The position numbers and the translations under genes were made by a program. DNA of 51,577 bases. It comes from Huaxiibacter chinensis. Lineage in GTDB: Bacteria; Pseudomonadota; Gammaproteobacteria; Enterobacterales; Enterobacteriaceae. The notes below the pieces were generated by a model that was not told the DNA's origin, ran no database searches, and saw only the letters and a list, made by a program, of their open reading frames with translations. The number at the start of each line of letters is the position of its first letter. Position 1 is the stretch's first letter. Below are positions 17,257 to 26,934 of the stretch, piece after piece. The stretch spans positions 1 through 51,577 of the forward strand of contig NZ_JAJVHF010000018.1 in NCBI RefSeq assembly GCF_022171985.1, given 5' to 3'.

Positions 17257-17364
17257 GATATATGTATAACTTTAATAGAGCAATGCACATTATCAAAAGC
17301 AATAATCCACAATGGTCATTCTGTCAAAAGTAACTTTAGGGGGTAGCGATGGAAGTGAGGCTAA

Positions 17365-17416
17365 ACTCGCTGTTACTGTTTCTGAAGGCCCCTCCCGAAT
17401 GGGGGAAACAGCGAGT
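17365..17416. repeat. Long stem-loop upstream of the MobI-like gene
   Basis: ACTCGCTGTT (17365-17374) and AACAGCGAGT (17407-17416) are perfect inverted arms. Inside, TGTTTC/GAAACA and CCCC/GGGG give an alternative nested stem. There is no T-run and no upstream gene to terminate, so an oriT structure or attenuator is more likely than a terminator. Confidence 0.7.
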
Positions 17417-17523
17417 GCATTACATCTGTTCAATTCCCTCATCAAAGAGCATTCAAAAATCTTCTGTTCGTGAAAAAAAACGGAAATTTCCTCCGGTATA
17501 GTAATTTCACATCAGGAGGCGTC

Positions 17524-18009
17524 ATGAGTAATTCAAATCTTATAAGTTCTATAGAGCTAACACGTAAAAATTTACGTGCTCAGATTGAAGGTTTGCGTGT
17601 TGAGGCTGAAGATCTCATTACAAAATACTGGATCAAGTGGAAGGAACGAAACCACCAAGAGATTAACCTTACCCGACATAGCAAAGTTCCAAAGAGGGAG
17701 TACCTGGGTTCTTACGCACCAAAAGTTGAGCTAATTGGTAATGCCAGAAAAGTAACGATCACTTGGCATCAGTTCAGCCCTTATAAAACAAGAGCGCCTA
17801 GCCACATGTCAAAACGGGTGCAACCAATGAAAAGTGGAAAATATTCTAAGAACTGTTTTGTAAACCATGCCAGCTGGGAATACGAAATGATTTCTGAAAC
17901 GGAAGCATTGCTGGAGCCTTACAGAGAAATGCTTGAGCTCTATCATTCAGCATATATCGAACTTGGACGAAAAATCCGTCAATACTCAAAAACTAAGGTG
18001 GCACAATGA
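17524..18009 (+). CDS. MobI-like relaxosome accessory protein
   Basis: 161 aa from the ATG at 17524. This start is chosen because AGGAGG lies 5 bp upstream; the longer frame from 17470 begins in non-coding sequence. The layout resembles MobI of IncC plasmids and SXT-like elements: an N-terminal helix with EAEDLITKYWIKWKER, a central strand PKVELIGNARKVTITW and a basic C-terminal helix ending AYIELGRKIRQYSK. MobI binds near oriT and is needed for nicking and transfer. It is the first gene of the relaxase operon, and its stop overlaps the next start (ATGA). Confidence 0.7.
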   Translation: MSNSNLISSIELTRKNLRAQIEGLRVEAEDLITKYWIKWKERNHQEINLTRHSKVPKREYLGSYAPKVELIGNARKVTITWHQFSPYKTRAPSHMSKRVQPMKSGKYSKNCFVNHASWEYEMISETEALLEPYREMLELYHSAYIELGRKIRQYSKTKVAQ

Positions 18010-18743
18010 ACGACGCAATTATCACGGACAATGAGCGTATTAACATTGAACCAAAAGATGTAATGGTAAAAGGTTCAAATAAAAAGCAAGGCGTAAACGC
18101 TCAAACTTCTACTCAACGTAGACCAGAGCACCAGGGTATGGCCAAAGTTATTATTAACCCCGGCACCCCAGACTTTAACCGGTTTTTAACTGCCAGAAAT
18201 GGAGCAGTCATCAGAGGTTTTGATGATGTGAGTATCGCTATTTCCTCTCTCTTTAAAACGGTTGATGCAGTTAAACATCCTGACCTTGTTCAGGCTATTC
18301 AGGATTGGTTCAACGAGCTGCATGAAGAAAACAATAAGATGAAAGAAAATCTTGTTGCTTATATTAAGTCAATTGAGTTCGACAAGAATGACTCATTCAT
18401 GTCATCAACTCAGTTTGTACCTTTCAGTTTTGAACCAGTACAACTCAACTTCAATAACCACAACACCATGAGGTTTTACAAGTACATCTTCGAGATGAAC
18501 CAGCTCATGAACACAATGTATGAGTACAACTCATTGGGTTTACTGGCTGTAAGCGACTATCCGGTTATGTCTCACAACATTATAAAGAGTATTAATTTAT
18601 ATGTTGAGAATGTGAAAAAGACTCTGAATGTTTCTCGCCGTAAGGATGGGCCATACAGTCCAGCAGAGTTCATCACCAAAGTAATGCAATATAAAAGTGT
18701 GCAGGCATACATTGCAGCCGAACTGTCAGGCAAACGTCGATAA
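18006..18743 (+). CDS. Unknown transfer-operon protein (possible DNA-binding)
   Basis: 245 aa. Basic, disordered N-terminal 45 residues (KGSNKKQGVNAQ, TQRRPEHQG) precede a helical body. The general plan resembles the DUF1845/PFL_4669 proteins that sit next to relaxase genes on integrative elements and plasmids, but I cannot confirm this. Its start overlaps the MobI-like gene by 4 bp and it ends 3 bp before traI, so it is translated with them. A relaxosome component (R27 has a TraH of unknown mechanism here) is the best guess. Confidence 0.6.
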   Translation: MNDAIITDNERINIEPKDVMVKGSNKKQGVNAQTSTQRRPEHQGMAKVIINPGTPDFNRFLTARNGAVIRGFDDVSIAISSLFKTVDAVKHPDLVQAIQDWFNELHEENNKMKENLVAYIKSIEFDKNDSFMSSTQFVPFSFEPVQLNFNNHNTMRFYKYIFEMNQLMNTMYEYNSLGLLAVSDYPVMSHNIIKSINLYVENVKKTLNVSRRKDGPYSPAEFITKVMQYKSVQAYIAAELSGKRR

Positions 18744-18746
18744 GGT

Positions 18747-21700
18747 ATGATGATGAATTTCAGGGCGCTGTATTTATGTATTAAACGGATTTTGGGGATA
18801 TTCTCATCTCAGGAGAATGATGCAACCTCTGTAATGATTGAGGATATATCAAGCCTCTCTCCTTTTGCGCAGATTCTAGGAGATCAGAAGTACACTGTTC
18901 CTGATCATCCAAATCCAGAAGTCCTGAAATTCATCGAGTATCCAACTCGTCCGACGGGCATACAGACATTTAATGAACAGTCAATCCTGTCTCTGTATCG
19001 GGAAAAGCTGCACTCAATTTCAATGATGTTAGCTATCAGCGATAGCGACATCAGGGACGATGCATATACATTTACTAATTTAGTTTTAAAGCCCTTGGTT
19101 GAATATGTTCGCTGGATACATCTTTTGCCAGCTTCCGAAAATCATCATCATAATGGTATTGGTGGGTTACTTTCTCACAGCCTGGAAGTGGCCATACTCT
19201 CTTTAAAAAATGCGCATCACTCAGAACTGAGACCAATCGGATATCAAGATGAAGAAGTAGTCCGTAGAAAAGTATATCTCTATGCTGCGTTTATCTGTGG
19301 TTTAGTCCATGATGCCGGAAAGGTTTACGATCTCGACATTGTAAGCCTGAATTTAGCTAGTCCGATCATTTGGACGCCAAGCTCACAAAGTCTTCTTGAC
19401 TGGGCACGTGAAAATGACGTGGTTGAATACGAAATCCACTGGCGAAAGCGTATTCATAATCAACATAATATCTGGTCCAGCGTTTTCCTTGAGCGAATCC
19501 TAAACCCGGTATGTCTTGCATTTTTGGATCGGGTAAATAAAGAACGTGTTTATTCAAAAATGATCACCGCCCTAAACGTTTATACTGATGGGAATGACTT
19601 TTTGTCTAAATGCGTGAGGACCGCTGATTTCTATTCTACTGGTACAGACCTTAATGTTTTACGTGACCCTATCATGGGTCTGCGTTCTAATGATGCAGCA
19701 GCAAGGGCCATTAGTACCATCAAGCACAACTTTACCAGTATCAATATCAACAATTACAATGCTAAGCCTATGCACATCATTATCGTAAATGGTGAGGTAT
19801 ACCTTAACGAGAACGCATTCCTTGATTTTGTTCTCAATGATTTCGAATTACATAAATATAACTTCCCTCAGGGAGAGGCTGGTAAGACCGTATTGGTAGA
19901 ATCCCTAGTTCAACGTGGTTACGTCGAGCCCTATGATGATGAGCGTGTCGTTCACTACTTCATTCCGGGTATCTATTCGGAAAACGAAATATCAAACATC
20001 TTTAGAAATGGGATAGGGAAACTAGAATTCTATAACCTTCTTAAGCTAAGGTGGATTGGTTTAATCTTTGATTCCTATAAAATCCCTGACTCAGTGCCGG
20101 GTCTTTTTAGCGTTAATGCCAATAAAGACTTTATTTACATTGACGAGCAAAAAACAGTTACTGAATACAGAAGACCAGTGCCCGGTCGGGACGTTATAAC
20201 TAAAATTACTGATACTGTTGAGACGGCTGTTCTTAAGGTTAATGATTTAGGCCGCTCCTCTGCCTCTATTGATGTTGATATACATTCTAAGAAAAATGAA
20301 GGCTCATCCGACGATTTTGAGAAGAAAGCCGAAAGTGATAATGAAATTGATAATGACACGCAGATAGTTAAATCTGAGGGTGAGGAAGCAGCTGATCCTG
20401 TCATTCCTGATATAGAAGAAAGTGAAGATGAATCGGCAAAGGACACGGAATCCCATGTCCTGGTCAACCAACTTCATGAACTCCTTTTAAGCGCTCCACT
20501 TTCCAATGACTATATAGTGTGTGTTGATGCTGTCCCCTACCTCAACATAGATACCACTATGGCATTGCTGCCGGGATTAGATGAAAAAGCATTCAGTGAA
20601 GAGCCCTATTTCCAACTGACATTCAGAGAAGGCTCTCTCGATGGAATGTGGATAGTAAGGGACATTGACGATCTGCGTTTAGTCCAGCTCGGCGATAACT
20701 GCGCCGGGTTCCAGCTCACCTATCATGAGCCAAGAAGGCCAACAACTTTAAAGTCACTTTTCAATACTTCTATGTATCAGGCATTAGTGATTAATGATGA
20801 GTCTTCTGTTGAAAACTCTGCCCCACGTCCAAAGCAAACGCTTGAGCTGCCTCCCCCACGTGTAAATGCAGTCGAAGAACATTCTGGCGACGTGGAATAT
20901 CATGGAACCGATAGTGCATCCGCGACTGGTCCGCTGAAAACTGAGGCTGTGGAATATGAACATTATCAACATCTTTTTGAGAAAGAAGATGAAGAGCATG
21001 AGATCATTGATTATACCGATTTCTCACAGCTTAGTGTTTCTCGGCCAGAAGTCGGTAGTTGTGCAACAAGCTCTTCGGTCCATAATGAAAAGCTTCTCTC
21101 CGAGCCGTCAGAATTACCAGAACTTAACCGAGAACAGAACGCTGATCCCCAGGGTACGAATGAACGCTCTATGGATGTTTCTGTAGGACAAGAAAACTCA
21201 GAACCAGATACTGAGGGTAACTGCCCACCACCAGCTGAAGTTGTGTATTCCCAGACCGAAGCAGCCGCAACCAGTGTGATGGCAAGTGAAGAGCCCGCCT
21301 TACCTCCTGTACTTGAAGAATCAAATGGAGAGCATGCGCCCACAGACGCTAAGGGGCATCATCTTTCGCCAGCACTGGCCAGACTGTTCGCCCCAACAGC
21401 ACCGGTAGAAAAACAAAATCCCAAGCGCAACCGGAATAAATCATCGGACAAAGCAGAAGTACAAAAACCAGCATCACCTGTTTCTGGTCACAATCTGAAC
21501 AGTAAAGTCTTTGCATCTACTGAATCAGACCAAAATGGTGAATTCTCGCTTATAAGCGAAGGTGACGTTACAGAGCTTGAATTTGTAGAAATTGCGTTAG
21601 TACTGCATCAAATTCTGTCCAAAATGGAGGTGGCGTTTAAAAGAAAGCGCAAAAACAGATTTATGGTAAGTACTCCTAATACTCTCTATCTGACCCAATC

Positions 21701-21899
21701 TTGCGTGGAAAAATTTGGGTCGCAGTTAGAGGCTCAAGATCTTTTCAATAAGCTTCCTCAGTACCTCGTTAATTCTGGTGCTGTGATCAATACAAAATGC
21801 CATGCATTTAACATGCCTACTTTGCTGGCCGCATCAGACCGGGCGAAAGTGGACATTGAACGAATTATCAATAACCTGAAAGAGGCTGGGAACCTATAA
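18747..21899 (+). CDS. traI: TraI, MOBH-family conjugative relaxase
   Basis: 1050 aa. The N-terminal TraI_2 relaxase domain contains NHHHNGIGGLLSHSLEVA (His133-135, His144) and the HD pair His188-Asp189 in GLVHDAGKVYD. MOBH enzymes use this HD-type metal site to nick oriT and bind the 5' end. The C-terminal 120 residues (VEIALVLHQILSK to MPTLLAA) match the TraI_2_C domain. Between them, residues about 500-900 are acidic, Ser/Glu/Pro-rich and probably disordered, with one folded island near 575-670. A centre-variant palindrome AAAGTCACTTTT lies at 20750. Its stop overlaps traG by one base (TAATG). Confidence 0.95.
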   Translation: MMMNFRALYLCIKRILGIFSSQENDATSVMIEDISSLSPFAQILGDQKYTVPDHPNPEVLKFIEYPTRPTGIQTFNEQSILSLYREKLHSISMMLAISDSDIRDDAYTFTNLVLKPLVEYVRWIHLLPASENHHHNGIGGLLSHSLEVAILSLKNAHHSELRPIGYQDEEVVRRKVYLYAAFICGLVHDAGKVYDLDIVSLNLASPIIWTPSSQSLLDWARENDVVEYEIHWRKRIHNQHNIWSSVFLERILNPVCLAFLDRVNKERVYSKMITALNVYTDGNDFLSKCVRTADFYSTGTDLNVLRDPIMGLRSNDAAARAISTIKHNFTSININNYNAKPMHIIIVNGEVYLNENAFLDFVLNDFELHKYNFPQGEAGKTVLVESLVQRGYVEPYDDERVVHYFIPGIYSENEISNIFRNGIGKLEFYNLLKLRWIGLIFDSYKIPDSVPGLFSVNANKDFIYIDEQKTVTEYRRPVPGRDVITKITDTVETAVLKVNDLGRSSASIDVDIHSKKNEGSSDDFEKKAESDNEIDNDTQIVKSEGEEAADPVIPDIEESEDESAKDTESHVLVNQLHELLLSAPLSNDYIVCVDAVPYLNIDTTMALLPGLDEKAFSEEPYFQLTFREGSLDGMWIVRDIDDLRLVQLGDNCAGFQLTYHEPRRPTTLKSLFNTSMYQALVINDESSVENSAPRPKQTLELPPPRVNAVEEHSGDVEYHGTDSASATGPLKTEAVEYEHYQHLFEKEDEEHEIIDYTDFSQLSVSRPEVGSCATSSSVHNEKLLSEPSELPELNREQNADPQGTNERSMDVSVGQENSEPDTEGNCPPPAEVVYSQTEAAATSVMASEEPALPPVLEESNGEHAPTDAKGHHLSPALARLFAPTAPVEKQNPKRNRNKSSDKAEVQKPASPVSGHNLNSKVFASTESDQNGEFSLISEGDVTELEFVEIALVLHQILSKMEVAFKRKRKNRFMVSTPNTLYLTQSCVEKFGSQLEAQDLFNKLPQYLVNSGAVINTKCHAFNMPTLLAASDRAKVDIERIINNLKEAGNL

Positions 21900-23983
21900 T
21901 GTCAGATTCGAAGAGGACTAACCTCCATGCACAAGAGAATTTTTATCGGCCTATTCTTGAGTATCGTAGTGCCTCAATACTTTTGATTTGTTCGGTTTCT
22001 ATGCTTTATATGGGACTTTCTTCAGACGGACTGGACATCGCCCCAATAGTTCTGTTCACCTCAATATTGCTTTTTTTGCTGTGCCTTTATCGTTGCAAAA
22101 CAGCAGCGCCATTTTTGATGGCTCATTGGCGTGTATTCAAGCGACATTTCATGTTCGTTAGTCTTGATTCACTGCGTGTAATTAACAAAAGTAACTTTTT
22201 CTCCAATGAGCGAAAGTATCGTCAACTGGTTCAGGATTATCAAAATAAAAATAAGGATATACCCGAGCGAAAGTCCTATTTTTGTGATGGGTTTGAGTGG
22301 GGTCCGGAACATGCGGATCGGGCATATCAAATAGCTAACCTCTCCAGTGATAAACGTGAGATCGAGTTGCCATTCGTCTTCAACCCAATTAAGAGACATT
22401 TTGACGCAATGGCTCGTAAGATGGGCGGCAGCAATGCAATTTTTGCTGTGGAACGTAGGGAACCCATATTTGTAACTGAAGACAATTGGTTTGGTCATAC
22501 TCTGATAACCGGAAACGTGGGTACCGGGAAAACGGTGCTACAGCGTTTACTAAGCATTAGCATGCTTCATCTTGGTCATGTTGTTGTTGTCATAGATCCA
22601 AAGAACGATGCAGAGTGGCGAGAATCTCTAATGGAAGAGGCTAAGACCCTCGGTCTTCCTTTCTATAAATTTCATCCTGGCCAGCCAGCATCTTCGGTCT
22701 GTATTGATGTCTGCAACACCTATACTAATGTTTCTGACCTAACATCTCGTCTTTTGAGCTTGGTGACAGTTCCCGGTGAGGTTAACCCATTCGTTCAGTA
22801 TGCCAAGGCTCTCGTTTCCAATGTGATTTCCGGGCTTTCTTACATAGAGAAAAAGCCTTCTATTTATCTGATTCACAAGAACATGAAAAGCCACATGTCT
22901 ATTGTGAATCTTACAGTCAAGGTAATGGAGTCATGTTACGCGAGATATTATGGTTACGATGTCTGGACCGAAAAAGTTAAGTACGTCGCTAACGATACCT
23001 TGCCGGTACGTTTCAAGCGTCTCGCTGAATGGTTTACGGCTCATTTCATGAATTACGAGGGGTCCGAACAAATAGACTGGTTAGATACTGTTTCCCAGCT
23101 TATTGATTACTCAATGTCCGACCCAGAGCATATGGCTAAAATGACCGCAGGTATTATGCCTGTTTTCGATATGCTCATTGAAAAACCTTTAAATGAGCTT
23201 TTATCTCCTAACCCGAACTCAGTATCATCAAGAGAAATTGTAACAAGCGAAGGGATGTTCAGCACTGGCGGGGTGCTATACATTTCGCTTGATGGCCTTT
23301 CAAACCCCGATACAGCAGCTGCTATTTCTCAATTAATAATGTCAGATCTGACCTCCTGTGCCGGTAGTCGCTACAACGCTCAAGATGGTGATATGTCAGC
23401 TAATTCCAGGATAAGTATTTTTGTTGATGAGGCACACTCAGCCATTAACAACCCTATGATTAACCTTCTGGCGCAGGGTCGTGCAGCGAAAATTGCACTG
23501 TTTATTTGCACCCAAACCATCTCCGACTTTATTGCTGCGGCAAGTGTTGAAACTGCCAATCGAATTACGGGGCTCTGCAACAATTATATAAGCTTGCGAG
23601 TCAACGATACTCCTACTCAGACGCTTGTTGTAGAGAACTTTGGTAAGAGTGCGATAAGCACAAATATGGTCACTTATACGACCGGTTCAGAAACATCTTT
23701 GCCGCATAATAACTTCTCAGGTTCAATCTCAGAAAGAAAGCAGACAACTTTAGAAGAGAGTATTCCAAAGGATCTCTTGGGTCAGGTCCCTATGTTTCAC
23801 ATAGTTGCCAGGCTTCAAGATGGCAGGAAGGTTGTAGGCCAAATCCCTATTGCTGTTGCTGAGAAACAAATGAAGCCAAACACAACTCTGTCGGAAATGC
23901 TTTTCAAGAAGGCCGGAAAAGTTACTTTGCGTCAAAATCTCGATATCAAAAATCTTAATAAATTTCTAAGGAAGTTGCATTGA
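21899..23983 (+). CDS. traG: TraG, type IV coupling protein (VirD4/TraD family)
   Basis: 694 aa. Two membrane helices at about 26-44 and 46-66 are followed by a hexameric ATPase domain with Walker A GNVGTGKT (205-212) and Walker B ISIFVDEAHSA (near 505), and the downstream LLAQGRAAKIALFICTQT segment typical of coupling proteins. It hands the relaxase-DNA complex to the mating channel. R27 TraG works with the membrane protein TraJ, encoded two genes later here. Two palindrome copies lie inside the gene, at 22187 and 23917. Confidence 0.95.
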   Translation: MSDSKRTNLHAQENFYRPILEYRSASILLICSVSMLYMGLSSDGLDIAPIVLFTSILLFLLCLYRCKTAAPFLMAHWRVFKRHFMFVSLDSLRVINKSNFFSNERKYRQLVQDYQNKNKDIPERKSYFCDGFEWGPEHADRAYQIANLSSDKREIELPFVFNPIKRHFDAMARKMGGSNAIFAVERREPIFVTEDNWFGHTLITGNVGTGKTVLQRLLSISMLHLGHVVVVIDPKNDAEWRESLMEEAKTLGLPFYKFHPGQPASSVCIDVCNTYTNVSDLTSRLLSLVTVPGEVNPFVQYAKALVSNVISGLSYIEKKPSIYLIHKNMKSHMSIVNLTVKVMESCYARYYGYDVWTEKVKYVANDTLPVRFKRLAEWFTAHFMNYEGSEQIDWLDTVSQLIDYSMSDPEHMAKMTAGIMPVFDMLIEKPLNELLSPNPNSVSSREIVTSEGMFSTGGVLYISLDGLSNPDTAAAISQLIMSDLTSCAGSRYNAQDGDMSANSRISIFVDEAHSAINNPMINLLAQGRAAKIALFICTQTISDFIAAASVETANRITGLCNNYISLRVNDTPTQTLVVENFGKSAISTNMVTYTTGSETSLPHNNFSGSISERKQTTLEESIPKDLLGQVPMFHIVARLQDGRKVVGQIPIAVAEKQMKPNTTLSEMLFKKAGKVTLRQNLDIKNLNKFLRKLH

Positions 23984-25092
23984 TGGATGAAAAAATTGTC
24001 CTGACGCGCCAGCAAATTTTAAGCTCTGCACTAAAAGTCAGCAAATGTCGCTCGCTCGTAAAAAGGCGCTTTCAGTCTTTGGGTTTAAAGTACGCAGATT
24101 CTCAGGAAGTTCGAGATCGGCTAACTATGATAGAAAAAAACGCGTTTCATCATTTGGGAAAATTTTGTCAGAGCAACGATATCGATTCCCTATTCTCCAT
24201 GGCAAATACCCTGTCTGAGCTTTTCCTTTTAAAGGGAGAGTTGATCACGACTGATCCCTTTGGGGACCGTGAAACCAGCTACTGGTCGGTACCACAAGGA
24301 TCATGCCATGAATGGATTCAATCACTGACCACCAGCGAAGGTCCTGAACGTAAATTCGTTAGTTTCCGTATTTCTTTCGATAACAATGACGTACGGTGTG
24401 ATCTTGTAAAAAAGAATGCCCGTATGCTTGGTTGTTATCTTTTGCCTTATTTCGTCGATTTAACACGCACGGTGGGCGCATTCATTAATTTGCCAGGTAG
24501 TGTCTCTTTTAAACAAGTACAGCGCATCAAACCCCAGATTCATCCAGAAACAACACATAGTCATATAGTTACTATTGAGGACTCTCCCTTTCTTTCTCGG
24601 TTAAAATTTAAAATCATTACTGCCATAGATCAGCTTCCTGACCCTAATGGCCTTTATACAAACACCTTTAACAGCATTATTGACCGTGCACTGCTGACTC
24701 ATCTCAAAACCGAACAGGAAAAAATAGATAGTCCAAGAGTCTGCAAAAATGTGATTTCGGCTTTTGCCGACTCAACTCTTTCTCTGCCGGTGTTTAACAT
24801 CGGCCTAAACGAGCAGTACAGATACTGGACGCCGTGGGGCATCAACTTTATAGAATTTTCCCGCCAGGCCGCAAAAGCAAGGACCGCTGTATTTGTTCCT
24901 GATGTGGGACAGATCGAGTGGAAAAGCGCAGAGCATAAAGAACTGGCGGAGTTAAGCCTCATCGACCAAATCATACCTAAACAGTACCACTGGCTCCTGG
25001 GTATCCCGACGATGTGGCGTAACAACTATTGCAATCACGATCAGAGGCTAGCTCTTTTTCGTGAATGGAGGGAAAGCAATGGCTGCGGATAA
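23983..25092 (+). CDS. Unknown conserved transfer-operon protein
   Basis: 369 aa from the ATG at 23983, with AAGGA about 10 bp upstream; the ATG overlaps the traG stop (TGATG). No signal peptide or membrane helix. N-terminal half with KRRFQSLGLKY and a central Cys-containing region; C-terminal WTPWGINFIEFSRQAAKARTAVFVPDVGQIEWKS. I do not recognise a family. Its tight coupling between traG and traJ suggests a cytoplasmic factor of the coupling complex. Confidence 0.7.
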   Translation: MDEKIVLTRQQILSSALKVSKCRSLVKRRFQSLGLKYADSQEVRDRLTMIEKNAFHHLGKFCQSNDIDSLFSMANTLSELFLLKGELITTDPFGDRETSYWSVPQGSCHEWIQSLTTSEGPERKFVSFRISFDNNDVRCDLVKKNARMLGCYLLPYFVDLTRTVGAFINLPGSVSFKQVQRIKPQIHPETTHSHIVTIEDSPFLSRLKFKIITAIDQLPDPNGLYTNTFNSIIDRALLTHLKTEQEKIDSPRVCKNVISAFADSTLSLPVFNIGLNEQYRYWTPWGINFIEFSRQAAKARTAVFVPDVGQIEWKSAEHKELAELSLIDQIIPKQYHWLLGIPTMWRNNYCNHDQRLALFREWRESNGCG

Positions 25093-25741
25093 TACAAGCA
25101 GGGCAGCAGTGCTCAGAACAATGCTTTTTTTTGGCATGGTCATTTATTTTGGTTACAGCTTGGCTTTCCAGAATACTGAGGAGCTCAAATATCAGATTAC
25201 TCAGGAGGTTAATGCAAGCCGGTCCATCATATCAAATGACCGTTGGAAGTCTGTCATTGCAAATAGTGAAGCGACTTTAAATTGGTTGGTACATGACTAT
25301 AAGTTAATTGACTATCTGAATACTATTCTGATCCCTGACACCAAAAAACCAGCCAGAGGTATTAACATTGTTGCTGAAAAATTTACCTCTATTAATTACA
25401 CTATGGCCAAAAACATACCCCTCTTACTTTATCAGTCCATTTTCCGGTGGAACTTAATCCTGGGGTGGCTAATCGTTTTTCTGCCCTATCTATTTGCCAT
25501 GCTAGCAGATGGAATGTACCAGTGGAAATTGAAGAGGTACGTATTTGGTAAGGTTACAGTTCAGTTTTATCGTATTTGGTTTCGAGCATTTTGGGTGATC
25601 AGTGCTTTAACGATGGTCTACCTGGTCATGCCAAATATGTCACTATTTAACAATATCGCTCAACTTTTCCCACCAGTCGCTTTATTGATACTGGGAATTG
25701 CATTGAATCGCTTGTGGTCTAACTTTCAAAAACTCATGTAA
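25079..25741 (+). CDS. traJ: TraJ-like membrane partner of the coupling protein
   Basis: 220 aa from the ATG at 25079, chosen because GGAGGG (25067-25072) precedes it; the longer GTG start would put that site inside the gene. Four hydrophobic segments are visible: MLFFGMVIYFGYSLAF, LILGWLIVFLPYLFAML, FWVISALTMVYLVMP and PPVALLILGIAL. R27 TraJ is a membrane protein of this size that binds TraG and supplies extra membrane anchoring. The 5' end overlaps the previous gene by 14 bp. Confidence 0.82.
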   Translation: MAADNTSRAAVLRTMLFFGMVIYFGYSLAFQNTEELKYQITQEVNASRSIISNDRWKSVIANSEATLNWLVHDYKLIDYLNTILIPDTKKPARGINIVAEKFTSINYTMAKNIPLLLYQSIFRWNLILGWLIVFLPYLFAMLADGMYQWKLKRYVFGKVTVQFYRIWFRAFWVISALTMVYLVMPNMSLFNNIAQLFPPVALLILGIALNRLWSNFQKLM

Positions 25742-25751
25742 AGGTGGTCAG

Positions 25752-26933
25752 ATGTTAAGCAGTAAAAAAAGGAAGTCCCCTACAAATATCAAAGAATCGC
25801 TCAATGATAACGCTGACCGTTTTTATAAGATGTTTCGCATTCATACCACGGCAAAAGTTGCTATGTCGCTAATTGCCATGACCGCTGTAGGGTTTTCTTT
25901 CTACAATCTTTACGAACAATGGCAGGACGCTGAAGGGAAGAAAGACCATATAGCTGTAATACGGATTTCTGGCGAGATGGGTACCGGCTCGGAAACGGGC
26001 GATGGAACAGTGATCGCAACAGCTCTTGCCAAAGCTTACAATAATCCCCATGCCAAAGCAGTTATTATCGAGGCAGAGTCAGGTGGTGGTGGTCCCTCTG
26101 ACGCCATCATTATTTACCGCCAGATAAACGCGCTTAAAAACCACCAGCCACAGATTGAACGCGTATCAGATGCCGGTGGCTCTCTTTCATCTGTAGCCGC
26201 TGACAAGAGTAACAAAACCGGGAGCACAGAACGTGGCGATGAAGCACGGTCGAAGCAAAACTCCCTCGAAGTACTCTCCAGCGGTACCGGTCGTTTTTTC
26301 TCTGATATCGCAGACTCATATAAACCAATCATCGTTAGTGTGAAAGGCATATGCGCATCCGCATGCTATTACGCGGTATCGCCCGCTGATGCAATTTATG
26401 CCGACAGTAATGCCCTGATCGGTTCTATCGGTGTGCGTATGGACCACTGGAATCTGTCAGAGATCATGAGCACAGTAGGCGTCAAGAATGAGCCCCTTAC
26501 GGCCGGTGAGTTCAAAGATGCTCTTGACCCCTTCCACCCATTGTCCGATTCAACGAGGGAGTTCATGCAGAAGGAGATCCTGAACACGATGCATGAAAAA
26601 TTTATAACTGATGTTGAACTTGGACGGGGTAAAAAGCTTCTCTCGCGTCATGATGCCGATGCTGTTTCTCTCTATTCAGGCCGTGTATGGCCAACACCTC
26701 AGGCAGTTAAGTACGGCCTGGTGGATGGAGATCTTACGTCAGTAGAGATCCGTACACGTCTTTCAAAAATGTACTCCACTGACACGTTCAAAAACTACAA
26801 TGAGCCTCATCGTAATCTCCGTTCTGCACTCGGCATGCTGATGAGCCTGTCTTCAAATATTGAGAGCCTTACCGGTACCACTACCCGCTTAGTAGAATCT
26901 GTTAATGCCACCAGCTACCCCTCTGTGAGGTAA
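25752..26933 (+). CDS. S49-family (SppA/SohB-like) membrane serine peptidase
   Basis: 393 aa with a membrane helix at about 33-53 and a peptidase domain facing the periplasm. HIAVIRISGEM and VIIEAESGGGGPSDA are the crotonase-like core. The probable nucleophile Ser203 lies in GICASACYYAVS and the general base Lys255 in LTAGEFKDALDPF. The 52-residue Ser-Lys distance equals that of B. subtilis SppA (Ser147-Lys199). A linker of about 40 residues between the two core blocks is low-complexity. It follows traJ by 10 bp in the coupling operon. Possible roles are trimming signal peptides or pilin, or quality control of mating-pair proteins. Confidence 0.9.
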   Translation: MLSSKKRKSPTNIKESLNDNADRFYKMFRIHTTAKVAMSLIAMTAVGFSFYNLYEQWQDAEGKKDHIAVIRISGEMGTGSETGDGTVIATALAKAYNNPHAKAVIIEAESGGGGPSDAIIIYRQINALKNHQPQIERVSDAGGSLSSVAADKSNKTGSTERGDEARSKQNSLEVLSSGTGRFFSDIADSYKPIIVSVKGICASACYYAVSPADAIYADSNALIGSIGVRMDHWNLSEIMSTVGVKNEPLTAGEFKDALDPFHPLSDSTREFMQKEILNTMHEKFITDVELGRGKKLLSRHDADAVSLYSGRVWPTPQAVKYGLVDGDLTSVEIRTRLSKMYSTDTFKNYNEPHRNLRSALGMLMSLSSNIESLTGTTTRLVESVNATSYPSVR

Positions 26934-26934
26934 C

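Larger units (their letters stand above)
16765..17523. other. Candidate oriT and regulatory region
   Basis: A 759-bp non-coding stretch between the divergent regulator and relaxase operons, next to a MobI-like gene. In R27 and IncC-like systems oriT lies beside these genes. It contains an alternating inverted-repeat array (17093-17256), a large stem-loop (17365-17416), two copies of AAAGTAACTTT at its edges (16841 and 17327) and an AT-rich core. The nick site cannot be assigned from sequence. The repeats could instead be operators for the two divergent promoters. Confidence 0.6.
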
